Shown here piece by piece: positions 1 through 9,741 of a stretch of 64,000 nt of DNA. This DNA is from Gp13-AA77 sp035949375 (lineage in GTDB: Bacteria > Acidobacteriota > Terriglobia > UBA7540), in the NCBI GenBank assembly GCA_035949375.1, contig DASZIG010000050.1, forward strand, positions 1 to 64,000, read 5' to 3'. Under the pieces are notes generated by a model that saw nothing but the letters and a program-made list of their open reading frames with translations, did no database searches and was not told where the DNA came from. Both the position numbers and the translations under genes were made by a program. The first letter of the stretch is position 1, and the number at the start of each line of letters is the position of its first letter.

Positions 1-15
1 GAAGCGCAGCTTCAT
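1..15 (-). CDS. Start of a probable RelE/ParE-type toxin, cut by the window edge
   Basis: An ATG on the minus strand at 15-13 overlaps the stop codon of the antitoxin gene in an ATGA arrangement. Only five codons (M K L R F) lie in the window. Position directly behind a TIGR02574-type antitoxin is where the RelE/ParE toxin sits in this family, and the start resembles such toxins. Nothing of the fold can be seen, so the call rests on context. Confidence 0.45.
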
Positions 16-236
16 TCCAGCCGTGACTTGGCTTCGCGCAAGACTTCGTCGGCTGGCCGGGAAGCGGCCGTGCCTTCATCGAGTTCGGCAAGGCGGTGCA
101 ATGCTTCTTCCGCCCACAGGCGCTCGGTTTCCGCCGGTGAAAGGGTTTCGAGGCTGCTTAGGAGTTTTTCAGCCAACCGGGCGCGTTCGCGGCTCTCCAG
201 CTTCAAGGCCTCGGCTTCCAGTTCTTCGACGCTCAT
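12..236 (-). CDS. Addiction module antitoxin, TIGR02574 / unstable antitoxin family
   Basis: This 74-residue acidic, helix-rich protein begins MSVEELEAEALKL and carries the family pattern of an N-terminal helix for DNA binding or dimerisation (residues 1-30, with L-x-x-x-E-R-A-x-L-A-E-K-L-L) and a short segment W-A-E-E-A-x-x-R near residues 41-48. Members are labile antitoxins that neutralise RelE/ParE mRNA interferases or gyrase poisons. The start is supported by AAAGGAG nine bases upstream. Its stop overlaps the start of the next gene on the same strand, typical of translationally coupled antitoxin-toxin pairs. Autoregulation by the pair would be expected but no operator is evident upstream. 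Confidence 0.8.
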   Translation of the reverse strand: MSVEELEAEALKLESRERARLAEKLLSSLETLSPAETERLWAEEALHRLAELDEGTAASRPADEVLREAKSRLE

Positions 237-315
237 CGACGCATCTCCTTTGCGTCATAGTAACACTTGCGCCTTGAGACCCGCATAACGGTTATCCAAG
301 AGGGGTCGGTAGCCC

Positions 316-350
316 GGCAATCGCCAATCGCCAATCGACAATCGGCAATG
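316..350. repeat. Short tandem CAATCGC-type low-complexity tract
   Basis: Five imperfect copies of a 7-base unit (CAATCGC, CAATCGC, CAATCGA, CAATCGG, CAATG) follow one another just upstream of the BNR-repeat gene. It belongs to the same style of slippage-like intergenic DNA seen again near 40570, 41770, 51535 and 53065. Confidence 0.7.
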
Positions 351-403
351 AAGAGGATATGCTTTGCTCCCTTACGGGATTTCTATCCGGGAGGTTCTGG
401 TTG

Positions 404-3400
404 ATGCTAGGTCATCGTGTGGTGAATCGTCGGAAGGCGAATCGGGTTGCCCGCTTTGCCGTGTTGTTCGCGTGCACCCTCTGGGTTTTTCCGCTGGCAG
501 CGGCCGCGGCGGCGCAGCAATATCCCGAGTCGATGTATCAGGAGATGCGCTGGCGCCTGATCGGACCCTTCCGCGGCGGGCGCACACGCGCGGCCACGGG
601 CGTGCCAAGCCAGCCCAACGTCTTCTACATGGGGCAGGTGAACGGCGGCGTCTGGAAATCCGACGATTACGGCCGCACCTGGAGTCCGATCTTCGACAGC
701 GAGCCCACGCAATCGATCGGCGCCATCGCCGTGGCCCCATCGGACCCGAACGTCGTCTACGTGGCGAGCGGCGAGGGCCTGCAGCGGCCCGACCTCTCGG
801 TAGGCGACGGCATTTACAAGTCAGGCGACGCCGGCAAAACCTGGGTCCATCTCGGGCTGCGCGACGGCCAGCAGATTCCGGCGTTGGCCATCGATCCGCG
901 CGATCCCGGCCGCTTGTTCGCCGCCGTGCTGGGGCATCCTTATGGCGCGAATGCCGAGCGCGGAATCTTCCGATCGACCGATGGCGGCCAGACCTGGCAG
1001 AAGGTTCTGTACAAGGATGAGAACACCGGCGCCTGCGACGTGGAAATCGATCCCTCCAACCCCGACGTGGTCTACGCCACCTTGTGGGAATCGCGGCTGG
1101 CCCCCTGGGAAGACGCGAACGAGTACCCCGGATCTAACGGCGGCATTTTCAAGTCTACCGACGGCGGCAATACCTGGACCCAGCTCAGTGGCGGGCTGCC
1201 CAAGGACGTGACGCAGGCCTACGTGACCATCTCGCCGAGCAATCCGAGCCGTGTTTACGCGAGCGTCGCGAGCGGCCGCGGCACATCCATCTACCGGTCT
1301 GACGATGCCGGCGCAAGCTGGTCGCGCACGACGGAGGATACCCGGCCGGCCGTGCGCATCGGCGGTGGCGACCTCGCCGTACCCCGAGTCGACCCGAAGA
1401 ATCCCGACGTGATCTACACCACGAGCACCGTCACCTGGCGGTCTACGGACGCCGGCAAGACCTGGACCGGCATACGCGGAGCTCCCGGCGGCGATGACTA
1501 TCAGAACATCTGGATCAACCCCAACAACCCGGACGTGATCCTGCTGGTGAGCGATCAGGGCGGCATCGTCAGCGTCAATGGCGGAAGCACCTGGGGCTCG
1601 TGGTACAACCAGCCCACGGCGCAGTTCTATCACGTCATCACCGACAACCGGTTTCCTTACTGGGTGTACGGCGCGCAGCAGGAGAGCGGATCGGCGGGCG
1701 TCGCGAGCCGCGGCAACGATGGCGAGATCACCTTTCGCGAATTTCACCCCGTGGGCGTGATCGAGTACGGTTACGTGGCCCCCGACCCGCTCCATCCCGA
1801 GATCGTTTATGGCGGAGGGCGCACCGAAGTTTCGCGCTTCGACTGGGTGACCGGGCAGGTCGAGAACGTCTCGCCCGTTCCGTTGCGGGATGTGAAGTAT
1901 CGCGCCGATCGTACGGAGCCGCTGATGTTCTCGCCCGTCGATCCGCGCATCCTTTACTACGCCACCAACTTCCTCTTCAAGACCAGCGATGGCGGGCATT
2001 CCTGGACGACGATCAGTCCTGACCTTACACGTCCGCAGCCCGGCATTCCCCCGAGCGTGGGCGGCATGGCGGCGAAGAGTCCTGAAGCCGCCAAAATGCG
2101 CGGCGTGATCTACGCGCTTGCGCCCTCATTCAGGGACGTGAACACGCTTTGGGCGGGCACGGACGACGGGCAGGTCTGGGTCACGCGGGACGGCGGCAAG
2201 AACTGGAAGAACATCACGCCGCCCGATCTCACGCCCTGGAGCAAGGTCACGCAGATCAGCGCGTCGCACTTCGACGAGCAGGAAGCGTATGTGTCGGTCA
2301 GCCGGTTCCGCATCGACGATCAGCGCCCGTACATCTATCGCACGCGCGACGGTGGCAAGACCTGGCAGGCCGTCACGACCGGGCTGCCTGAGGTGGGTCC
2401 AGTTGATACCGTGCGTGAGGATCCGGAGCGCAAGGGCCTGGTGTTTGCCGGCACGGAGAATGCCGTGTGGGTGTCGTTTGACGCCGGCGACCACTGGCGA
2501 TCGCTGCAATTGAACCTGCCGCACACCTCGATGCGCGATCTGTGGATACACGACAGCGACCTGATCGTTGCCACGCACGGGCGCTCGTTCTGGGTGCTGG
2601 ATGACATCACGCCGCTGCGCCAACTCGCCGAGGCCGGGGGCGCCGCAGCCTTCCTGTTCAAGCCCGAGCCGGCTTATCGCGTCAAGCGCGACACCAATTC
2701 AGACACGCCGCTGCCGCCCGACGAGCCGGCCGGGCAGAATCCGCCCGACGGCGCAATCATCGACTATTACCTGCCGCACGCTGCCTCCGGCGCGATCACG
2801 CTTGAGATCCTTGATGCCGGCGGCAAGCTCGTTCGGCGCTATTCAAGCACCGACAAGCCCGAGTTCACGATGGACGACCTCAAGAAGACGCTCGCGGTCC
2901 CCATCTACTGGGTGCGGATGCCGAAGGTTCTGTCCGCCGAGGCGGGGATGCATCGCTGGGTGTGGGACCTGCACTACCCGCCGCCGCCTTCGACGCGCCA
3001 CGGGTATCCAATCTCCGCGGTGCCGCATGATACGCCGAGCGAGCCGCTCGGTCCAAGTGCGGTGCCCGGCCATTACACGGTGAGGCTCACAGTGGACGGC
3101 CACAGTTACACGGCGCCGCTGGCGGTGAAGATCGATCCGCGCGTGAAGACGCCGCCCGCCGGGCTTCAGCAGCAATTTCAGGCCGAGACGCGCCTTGCTT
3201 CATTGATCGCTTCCAACTACAAGGCTGCAGGTGAAGCGCGCGCGACGCAGGAATCGTTGGCGAAGTTGAAGGGGAAGGCTACGGGCTCGGCGGCGGACTC
3301 GGTCAGCGCTTTCGAGAAGAAGATGAGCGGCGTCGCCGGGTCGCCGGGAGGATTCTTCGCGCCGCCTTCGCCTGAAGTGACGCTGGCTCGGGCCAGCGGC

Positions 3401-3634
3401 GATGCTGCCGGCCTTTACGGAATTATTGGCGCCGCGGACGATGCCCCCACCGCGACGCAAGCCGCAGCACTCGAGCAAGTCGAGCGCGAATCCGCCGACG
3501 TTGCGAAGCGGTGGGACGCGATCAAGTCCACGGACCTTCCCGCGCTCAACCGTCAATTGCGCGCCGCCGGTCTGCCGGAAATTCGGGTTGAGTCCGAACC
3601 ACAACCGGAGGACGATTCTGAGGATGTGGAATAG
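404..3634 (+). CDS. Secreted BNR/VPS10 (sortilin-like) repeat protein
   Basis: The protein of about 1076 residues has an N-terminal hydrophobic signal segment ending in a poly-alanine stretch before QQYPE, then at least ten Asp-box (BNR) motifs of the S-x-D-x-G-x-T-W type (for example STDGGQTWQ, STDGGNTWT, TRDGGKTWQ, SDDAGASWS). These repeats form seven- or ten-bladed beta-propellers as in sortilin, sialidases and xyloglucanases. The region after about residue 760 is non-propeller. It probably acts outside the cell, but the substrate is unknown; a glycosidase activity cannot be claimed. An in-frame ATG at 359 also exists; 404 was preferred because GGGAGG lies about 8 bases upstream and it yields a cleaner signal peptide. 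Annotators usually call such proteins glycosyl hydrolase or photosystem II stability-like. Confidence 0.85.
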   Translation: MLGHRVVNRRKANRVARFAVLFACTLWVFPLAAAAAAQQYPESMYQEMRWRLIGPFRGGRTRAATGVPSQPNVFYMGQVNGGVWKSDDYGRTWSPIFDSEPTQSIGAIAVAPSDPNVVYVASGEGLQRPDLSVGDGIYKSGDAGKTWVHLGLRDGQQIPALAIDPRDPGRLFAAVLGHPYGANAERGIFRSTDGGQTWQKVLYKDENTGACDVEIDPSNPDVVYATLWESRLAPWEDANEYPGSNGGIFKSTDGGNTWTQLSGGLPKDVTQAYVTISPSNPSRVYASVASGRGTSIYRSDDAGASWSRTTEDTRPAVRIGGGDLAVPRVDPKNPDVIYTTSTVTWRSTDAGKTWTGIRGAPGGDDYQNIWINPNNPDVILLVSDQGGIVSVNGGSTWGSWYNQPTAQFYHVITDNRFPYWVYGAQQESGSAGVASRGNDGEITFREFHPVGVIEYGYVAPDPLHPEIVYGGGRTEVSRFDWVTGQVENVSPVPLRDVKYRADRTEPLMFSPVDPRILYYATNFLFKTSDGGHSWTTISPDLTRPQPGIPPSVGGMAAKSPEAAKMRGVIYALAPSFRDVNTLWAGTDDGQVWVTRDGGKNWKNITPPDLTPWSKVTQISASHFDEQEAYVSVSRFRIDDQRPYIYRTRDGGKTWQAVTTGLPEVGPVDTVREDPERKGLVFAGTENAVWVSFDAGDHWRSLQLNLPHTSMRDLWIHDSDLIVATHGRSFWVLDDITPLRQLAEAGGAAAFLFKPEPAYRVKRDTNSDTPLPPDEPAGQNPPDGAIIDYYLPHAASGAITLEILDAGGKLVRRYSSTDKPEFTMDDLKKTLAVPIYWVRMPKVLSAEAGMHRWVWDLHYPPPPSTRHGYPISAVPHDTPSEPLGPSAVPGHYTVRLTVDGHSYTAPLAVKIDPRVKTPPAGLQQQFQAETRLASLIASNYKAAGEARATQESLAKLKGKATGSAADSVSAFEKKMSGVAGSPGGFFAPPSPEVTLARASGDAAGLYGIIGAADDAPTATQAAALEQVERESADVAKRWDAIKSTDLPALNRQLRAAGLPEIRVESEPQPEDDSEDVE

Positions 3635-3731
3635 AGGGCTATCAGAATTCCGCGCGCAGCTTCGGAGGTGGTGCGAGGCTCACGGGTGACCGCGGGGCCG
3701 GCAGAGCCTGACCGCATCCGAAGGAGTTCCC

Positions 3732-5693
3732 ATGAAACGTAGCGCCCGCGTGCGCGCACTCATCCTGACGGGCGCCGTACTCTGTTTCACCCCGGCATTA
3801 TGGGCGCAGAGCCCGGCTTACCCCGCCTTCCCGAGCGAGACGCCGGCGCAGTTTACCCCGGTCACGGACAGCTTCGATTACGTCCGGCGCGACGTGATGA
3901 TCCCCATGCGCGACGGCATAAAACTGCACACGGTCATCCTGGTGCCGAAGGGCGCAAGGAATGCGCCCATCCTGCTGACGCGCACGCCCTACAACGCCAC
4001 CGCACTCACCAGCCACGCCCAGAGCGTCCACCTCGGGCCGATCTTGAACGGTTACGACAACGCCATGGAGGTCATCGTCGAGGGCGGCTACATTCGCGTG
4101 GTTCAGGACATTCGCGGCAAGTACGGCTCCGAAGGCGATTTTGTGATGGCCCGGCCGCTGCACGGGCCGCAGAATCCCACGCCCGTGGACGAGGCCACGG
4201 ACACCTATGACTCGATCGACTGGCTGGTGAAGAACATTCCGGAGTCGAACCGCAGGGTCGGGATTCTCGGCATCTCGTACGACGGCTTTCTGCCCTTGAT
4301 GGCGCTCGTCCATCCGCACCCCGCCCTCAAGGTCTCCGTGCCCATGAACCCCATGGTGGACGGCTGGATGGGCGACGACTGGTTCCACAACGGCGCCTTC
4401 CGCGAGCAGAATATGCCTTACATCTACGAGCAGGAAGCGACGCGCGACAACGACGTCAAATGGTGGACCAATCACTTTGACGACTACGACGTCTACCTGC
4501 AGGCAGGATCGGCGGGCAACCTCGGGCGGCTTCGCGGACTGGAGCAGGTCGGCTTCTGGCGCAAGATTCTCGAGCATCCGGCTTACGACGCCTTCTGGCG
4601 CGAGCAGGCCATGGACCGCGTGCTCGCGGCCGAACCCCTGACCGTACCGGTAATGCTGGTGGACAGCCTTTGGGATCAGGAGGACATTTACGGCGCCACT
4701 GCGGTGTACAAGGCGATCAAGCCCAAGGACACGCGCAACGACAAAGTGTTCCTGGTGATGGGTCCGTGGCATCACGGCCAGGAGATCGACGACGGCAGCA
4801 CGCTCGGGGCCTTGAGATTCGGCAGCGATACCGCGCTCTACTTTCGCCGGAACATTCTGCGCCCTTTCCTCGATCAATACCTGAAGGACGGCGCGCCCGC
4901 GTCCGGCGTCGCGCCGGTTACGGCGTTTGAAACCGGCACGAACAAGTGGTTGCGCCTGCCTTCCTGGCCCGCGGGCTGCGCGAGCGGGTGCACCATCGAT
5001 CACAAGGCGCTCTTTTTCACCGCCGGCTCAAGGCTTAGCTTCGATCCGCCCAAGGCAGGTGACGCGGAGTTCGACGAATACATCTCCGATCCTGCCAAGC
5101 CCGTTCCTTTCCGCAAGCGTCCCATTCGACCGATTGGCTACGACGAGACCCAGGGGCTGACCTGGCCCGAATGGCTGGTCGATGACCAGCGCGAGCAGTC
5201 CGGCCGCACGGACGTGCTGACATTCACCTCCGACGTTCTCACCGCGCCGGTAAAGATCTCAGGTCAGCCGGTCGCGAGTTTGATTGCGTCCACCAGCGGC
5301 ACGGACTCCGACTGGGTGGTCAAGCTGATCGATGTCTACCCGGACGAGGTGGCCGCTCAGCACGAAATGGGCGGCTATCAACTCATGATTTCTGCCGACA
5401 TTTTCCGTGGCCGTTACGCATTCGAGCCGGCAAATCCCCAGCCCATTCCGTCCGGTCAGCCGGTGAACTATCGCTTTCCGCTACCTACCGCCAATCACGT
5501 CTTCCTGCCTGGCCACCGCATCATGGTGCAGGTGCAGTCAAGCTGGTTCCCGCTCTACGACCGCAATCCGCAGACCTTCGTGCCGAATATTTTCTGGGCC
5601 AAGCCCGAGGATTATCGCAAAGCCGCGCAGCGAATCTACCACTCGGGCGGGCAGCGGAGCTTCGTCGAGATGCCTTTGGTCGTTGAACCCTGA
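3732..5693 (+). CDS. Secreted CocE/NonD-family alpha/beta hydrolase (X-Pro dipeptidyl-peptidase S15-like)
   Basis: The 653-residue protein starts with a signal peptide cleaved near ALWAQ-SPAYP. The N-terminal alpha/beta hydrolase domain carries the oxyanion/nucleophile region with G-I-S-Y-D-G (Ser182), a candidate acid Asp in MLVDSLWDQEDIYG and a candidate His in MGPWHHGQ. The C-terminal third is the jelly-roll domain of X-Pro dipeptidyl peptidase type (ending in a 'V-F-L-P-G-H-R-I-M-V-Q-V' strand typical of the family). Relatives hydrolyse acyl or peptide bonds (cocaine esterase, glutaryl-7-ACA acylase). AAGGAG is five bases before the ATG. It follows the BNR protein on the same strand after 97 bases and may be co-transcribed. 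Confidence 0.9.
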   Translation: MKRSARVRALILTGAVLCFTPALWAQSPAYPAFPSETPAQFTPVTDSFDYVRRDVMIPMRDGIKLHTVILVPKGARNAPILLTRTPYNATALTSHAQSVHLGPILNGYDNAMEVIVEGGYIRVVQDIRGKYGSEGDFVMARPLHGPQNPTPVDEATDTYDSIDWLVKNIPESNRRVGILGISYDGFLPLMALVHPHPALKVSVPMNPMVDGWMGDDWFHNGAFREQNMPYIYEQEATRDNDVKWWTNHFDDYDVYLQAGSAGNLGRLRGLEQVGFWRKILEHPAYDAFWREQAMDRVLAAEPLTVPVMLVDSLWDQEDIYGATAVYKAIKPKDTRNDKVFLVMGPWHHGQEIDDGSTLGALRFGSDTALYFRRNILRPFLDQYLKDGAPASGVAPVTAFETGTNKWLRLPSWPAGCASGCTIDHKALFFTAGSRLSFDPPKAGDAEFDEYISDPAKPVPFRKRPIRPIGYDETQGLTWPEWLVDDQREQSGRTDVLTFTSDVLTAPVKISGQPVASLIASTSGTDSDWVVKLIDVYPDEVAAQHEMGGYQLMISADIFRGRYAFEPANPQPIPSGQPVNYRFPLPTANHVFLPGHRIMVQVQSSWFPLYDRNPQTFVPNIFWAKPEDYRKAAQRIYHSGGQRSFVEMPLVVEP

Positions 5694-5723
5694 TCGGCGC
5701 CTCGACTGGCCGGCTACTGCGGC

Positions 5724-5753
5724 TTGACAAGCCCGTCAATTATTCGGTACAAG
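5724..5753 (+). promoter_or_regulatory. Possible sigma70-type promoter for the S53 protease gene
   Basis: TTGACA at 5724-5729 is a perfect -35 hexamer; 18 bases later TACAAG (5748-5753) is a weak -10. This would give a leader of roughly 230 bases before the protease ATG at 5991. The -10 is poor, so the call is tentative. Confidence 0.3.
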
Positions 5754-5990
5754 TTCGGGGAGTCATTCTTAGCCACGCAAAGAAGGGGCGCGGGAGAAGT
5801 ATTGTGCCTGGCGCTTGACTGGTTCGGTTCCGCCGGCCGGAGTGTCATCGGCGGACCTGGATTTCGTTCGCCGTCGCGCTCCAGGCAATCCGGGCCTCCC
5901 GACTCTTGCATGGCGCTGGTTTCCATCATCTCTTACCCGGATTGTACGGCCCGGACCACAACCCGGAAGTAGTCTTACGGGGAGGGCAGC

Positions 5991-8900
5991 ATGAGATTCT
6001 CGAAGTCGCAGGCAGGCGGACTTATCCTTGGCTTATTCTTCTGCTTTTCCCTGGCCCACGCAGAGCAGGCGGCACAGGTTCAAGCGCGGATCACCGCGTC
6101 GATTGACCCGGCCAAACGCGTCACGCTCGGGGGCAATACTCATCCGCTGGCGCGTCCGGAGTACGATCGCGGCGCGGCGCCGGATCAGCAGATCCTGGAG
6201 CGCATGCTGCTTGTGCTCGGACGCGCTCCGGAGCAGGAGGCTGCGCTCCGGCAATTGCTCGACGAGCAGCAGGCGAAGTCTTCTCCCCACTATCATGGCT
6301 GGCTGACGCCGCAGGAATTCGGGGCGCAGTTCGGTCCGGCCGATTCGGACGTACAAACCGTCACGGGGTGGCTCGAGTCGCAAGGCTTCCAGGTGACCCG
6401 GGTGGCCGCGGGCCGCACCGTGATCGAGTTCAGCGGCTCGGCCGGCCAGGTCAGCGACGCCTTTCGCACCGGGATTCACAAGTTTGCGGTCAACGGCGGG
6501 GAATATTGGGCCAACGCCGGCGACCCGCAGATTCCGGCGGCGCTCGCGCCGGTCGTGAAAGGATTTGCCTCGCTCAACAATTTTCCGCGCAAGCATTTCA
6601 CCCGCTCTCTGGGCACTTTCCGGCGCTTCAAGACCGGCGGGCTCACCCCGCTGTTCACGTTCAGCTCCATGGGTGGCTTCCTCTTCGCTGTAGGTCCCAC
6701 GGACTTCGCCACCATCTATAATGTCCTGCCGCTCTGGAAGGGCGGCACCAACGGCTCCGGCCAGACGATCGCGATCGTGGGAGAGAGCAATATCAATATT
6801 GCGGACGCGACCGCCTTCCGCACCCTCTTCGGATTGCCGGCCAACAACCCCCAGGTGGTCCTGGACGGTCCTGATCCCGGGCTCGTGTCCGGAGACGAAA
6901 CGGAGGCGGATACCGACGTGCAATGGTCGGGCGCGGTGGCCGAAAATGCCACCATCAAGCTGGTGGTTTCGGAGAGCACGGAGACCACGGCGGGCATTGA
7001 CCTCTCGGCGCTCTACATCATTGACAATAACCTCGCCCCGGTCATGAGCGAGAGTTACGGCGATTGTGAGGCTGCGATCGGCGCGAGCGGCAACGCGTTT
7101 TACAGCTCGCTTTTTGAGCAAGGCGCTGCCGAGGGGATTACGCTGGTCATCGCCACAGGCGATCAAGGCTCCGCTGCCTGCGACGAGGGAACCGGGCAGC
7201 TCGGAGCGATGTTTGGCCTCGCAGTCAGCGGGGTCGCTTCCACGCCGTTCGGCGTGGCCATGGGGGGCACGGACTTCAACGACGTGAATAACGCCCCAAC
7301 CTATTGGAACATGACCAACAGTTCGGGGAACGAGGCGTCCGCCAAGTCATACATTCCCGAGACCGCGTGGAACAATTCCTGCGCCCAGAGCGGCTTGATG
7401 GCCTGCTCGTCCCTGACGGCGCTCGCGAGCGACGGAAGCGATCTGCAAGGCGGTGGCGGCGGACCGAGCACCTGCAGCTCGTTGAATGCGGCCGGAGACT
7501 GCATCGGCGGCTACACCAAGCCCACGTGGCAAGCCGGCGCGGGCGTGCCGAATGACCACGTGCGTGACCTGCCCGATCTCGCCATGTTCGCGGGCAACGG
7601 CGTCAACGGCAGCTTCTACGTGGTCTGCGAGGCTGATGCCAACGGCACCAGCGCCACTTCCTGCGATCTCAATCCGCCCTACACCGACTTCCAGGGGTTG
7701 GGAGGAACGTCTGTGCCCACGCCTGCTTTCGCCGGCATCATGGCCCTGGTCAACCAGAAGACCGGCGAGCGCCAGGGCAACGCCAATTACGTCCTCTACA
7801 AGCTGGCGGCCCAGAGTGGCGCGAGCTGCGCGTCGAGCTCGAGCGCCGTCGGCGATTCGTCCTGTGTCTTCTACGATGTGGTCACGGGCAACAATTCCGT
7901 GGCCTGCCTCGGCGGGACGCCCAACTGCAGCAACGCGGTCACCAACGGGTTCGGAGCGCTGGTCAGCTCGAGTTCGAGCACCACGCCGGCCTGGACCACC
8001 ACCGCCGGCTACGATCTCGCCACCGGCCTCGGGTCCGTGAACGCAAACAACCTGGTGAACAATTGGAAATCCGTAAGTTTCACGCCGTCCACCACAACGC
8101 TCAGCCTCTCTCCCGCCACCATTACCCACGGACAACCGGTGAACTTCACCATCAACGTCACGGGCGCTTCCGGCACGCCCACAGGCGCCGCCGGCCTGGA
8201 AGGTTCGCCCGCCAACAGCGCTTACGGCATCACGAGTCTTGTGCTCGGCGGCGGCGCCGCGAGCGGTACCACCAATCTGCTTCCGGGCGGGACCTACACC
8301 GTCTCCGCGCACTACAGCGGCGACGGAACCTATGGGTCGAGCGACTCCACGCCTCCCATCTCGGTCACGGTCAGCAAGGAAAGCAGCAAGACCACCGTAG
8401 CTCTGATCACCTTCGATCTCGGTGGAAACGTGACGAGCACGACCGCCACCAGCGCGAGCTATGGATCGCCTTACGTGCTGCGCTCGAACGTCACCAATGG
8501 CGCCGGACAGGGCTGCGCTGTCACGGCGGTGGCGTGTCCGACGGGGCAAGTGACTTTGACCGACAGCGGCAAGCCTCTCGATCTCGGAACGTACGCGTTG
8601 AACAGCCAGGGATACTTTGAGGACCAGCTCATACAATTGAACGCCGGATCCCACAGCGTGACCTCGAGCTACAGCGGCGACAACAGCTTTCTTGCCAGCT
8701 CTTCGGGCGCCATACCCATGACGATCAGCAAGGCGGCAACCACCGGCAGCCTGGCGGCGAGTCGAACCAGCTTGCAGTACGGCTCGAGCGTCACGCTGAC
8801 GGCCACCGTGACCACGGAGAGCAACGGCGCCGCCCCGAGCGGCACGGTAAGCTTTCTGAACGGGACCAAGCCCATCAGCGGCACCGTGACCTACACCGGT

Positions 8901-9551
8901 TCGGTGGGCTCCAATGGCTTCGCCCAATTGCAGGCGGTCCTCACCGAGGCTCCGTCGGCCACCGAGAACGTCACCGCGTCTTACAGCGGCGATTCCAACT
9001 ATGCGGCTTCGACATCGCCGGCGGCGCAGGTCAGCGTGACGCCCGGATTCACGCTCAGCGCCGCACCGGCCAGCGTCAGCGTCGCGTCGCCCGGCGCTTC
9101 CGGCACTTCGGTGATGACCGCGAACTTCGGAACCGGCTTCAGCGGACCGCTCAGTTTCAGTTGCGCTGTTCCCAGCGCCATGCAGGGCGCTACCTGTTCC
9201 TTCAGTCCGTCGAGTCTCGCCGGCAGCGGCACGGCGACCGTCACCATCACCACCGTCGGTAGCGGCGCCGCCTGGCCGTTTTCTGATTTTCCTCCGGCAG
9301 GGTTGCTCCTGATGGGCGTTCTATTGCTTGCGTTGCTCGTGATGGCCCGGCGACAGCGCTGGAATCCGGCTTTCGTTCTGCTGTTCTGCGCGCTCGGGGC
9401 TGCGGCCCTGGTGGCCTGCGGCGGGGGCAGCAGCGGCGTTCAGCCACCACCCACCATGGTCAGTACGCCCACGGGCATGTACACCATCCCGGTGACGGCC
9501 AGCGGCGCGAGCGTAAGTCACACGGTGAACTTGACGGTCACGGTGCAGTAG
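5991..9551 (+). CDS. Sedolisin (S53) protease with pro-domain, Ig-like repeats and C-terminal membrane/glycine tail
   Basis: The 1186-residue protein has a signal peptide (1-24), a prokumamolisin activation domain (about 45-200) and an S53 catalytic domain (about 235-685). The E-x-x-x-D pair of sedolisins is at Glu305/Asp309 and the nucleophile at Ser574 in GGTSVPTP; ATGDQGS and a terminal TGLGSVN motif are also conserved. From about 695 to 1070 there are four bacterial Ig-like modules with the YSGDG/YSGDN/YSGDS hallmark. The C-terminus has two hydrophobic helices separated by RRQR, then ACGGGSSG and a final beta-rich stretch. Family members are acid-active extracellular endopeptidases, self-activated by pro-domain cleavage. 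GGGAGG precedes the ATG. All catalytic residues checked are present, so it is likely active. Confidence 0.93.
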   Translation: MRFSKSQAGGLILGLFFCFSLAHAEQAAQVQARITASIDPAKRVTLGGNTHPLARPEYDRGAAPDQQILERMLLVLGRAPEQEAALRQLLDEQQAKSSPHYHGWLTPQEFGAQFGPADSDVQTVTGWLESQGFQVTRVAAGRTVIEFSGSAGQVSDAFRTGIHKFAVNGGEYWANAGDPQIPAALAPVVKGFASLNNFPRKHFTRSLGTFRRFKTGGLTPLFTFSSMGGFLFAVGPTDFATIYNVLPLWKGGTNGSGQTIAIVGESNINIADATAFRTLFGLPANNPQVVLDGPDPGLVSGDETEADTDVQWSGAVAENATIKLVVSESTETTAGIDLSALYIIDNNLAPVMSESYGDCEAAIGASGNAFYSSLFEQGAAEGITLVIATGDQGSAACDEGTGQLGAMFGLAVSGVASTPFGVAMGGTDFNDVNNAPTYWNMTNSSGNEASAKSYIPETAWNNSCAQSGLMACSSLTALASDGSDLQGGGGGPSTCSSLNAAGDCIGGYTKPTWQAGAGVPNDHVRDLPDLAMFAGNGVNGSFYVVCEADANGTSATSCDLNPPYTDFQGLGGTSVPTPAFAGIMALVNQKTGERQGNANYVLYKLAAQSGASCASSSSAVGDSSCVFYDVVTGNNSVACLGGTPNCSNAVTNGFGALVSSSSSTTPAWTTTAGYDLATGLGSVNANNLVNNWKSVSFTPSTTTLSLSPATITHGQPVNFTINVTGASGTPTGAAGLEGSPANSAYGITSLVLGGGAASGTTNLLPGGTYTVSAHYSGDGTYGSSDSTPPISVTVSKESSKTTVALITFDLGGNVTSTTATSASYGSPYVLRSNVTNGAGQGCAVTAVACPTGQVTLTDSGKPLDLGTYALNSQGYFEDQLIQLNAGSHSVTSSYSGDNSFLASSSGAIPMTISKAATTGSLAASRTSLQYGSSVTLTATVTTESNGAAPSGTVSFLNGTKPISGTVTYTGSVGSNGFAQLQAVLTEAPSATENVTASYSGDSNYAASTSPAAQVSVTPGFTLSAAPASVSVASPGASGTSVMTANFGTGFSGPLSFSCAVPSAMQGATCSFSPSSLAGSGTATVTITTVGSGAAWPFSDFPPAGLLLMGVLLLALLVMARRQRWNPAFVLLFCALGAAALVACGGGSSGVQPPPTMVSTPTGMYTIPVTASGASVSHTVNLTVTVQ

Positions 9552-9741
9552 ACGCATCAAAGGTCTGCAACCTCCAGTCAGGCGTCAAGCCGAAGTCATG
9601 GCCCTTCTCGGCGCCATCCGAATACCGATCTTCATCGAGCCAAGCGCTGGATTCCCATTCGAAGTGTCCGCCGGGCGTTCCGGATCGCGTCTGGGTGGCT
9701 TTGTTTTACAGCCTTTCCAGGTCGTCCCGGCGGCGCGCCTC

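Noticed and set aside
821..1999. Minus-strand 392-residue frame inside the BNR-repeat gene
   Set aside because: The periodic D-G-G codons of the repeats produce the open frame; no signal or motif is present.
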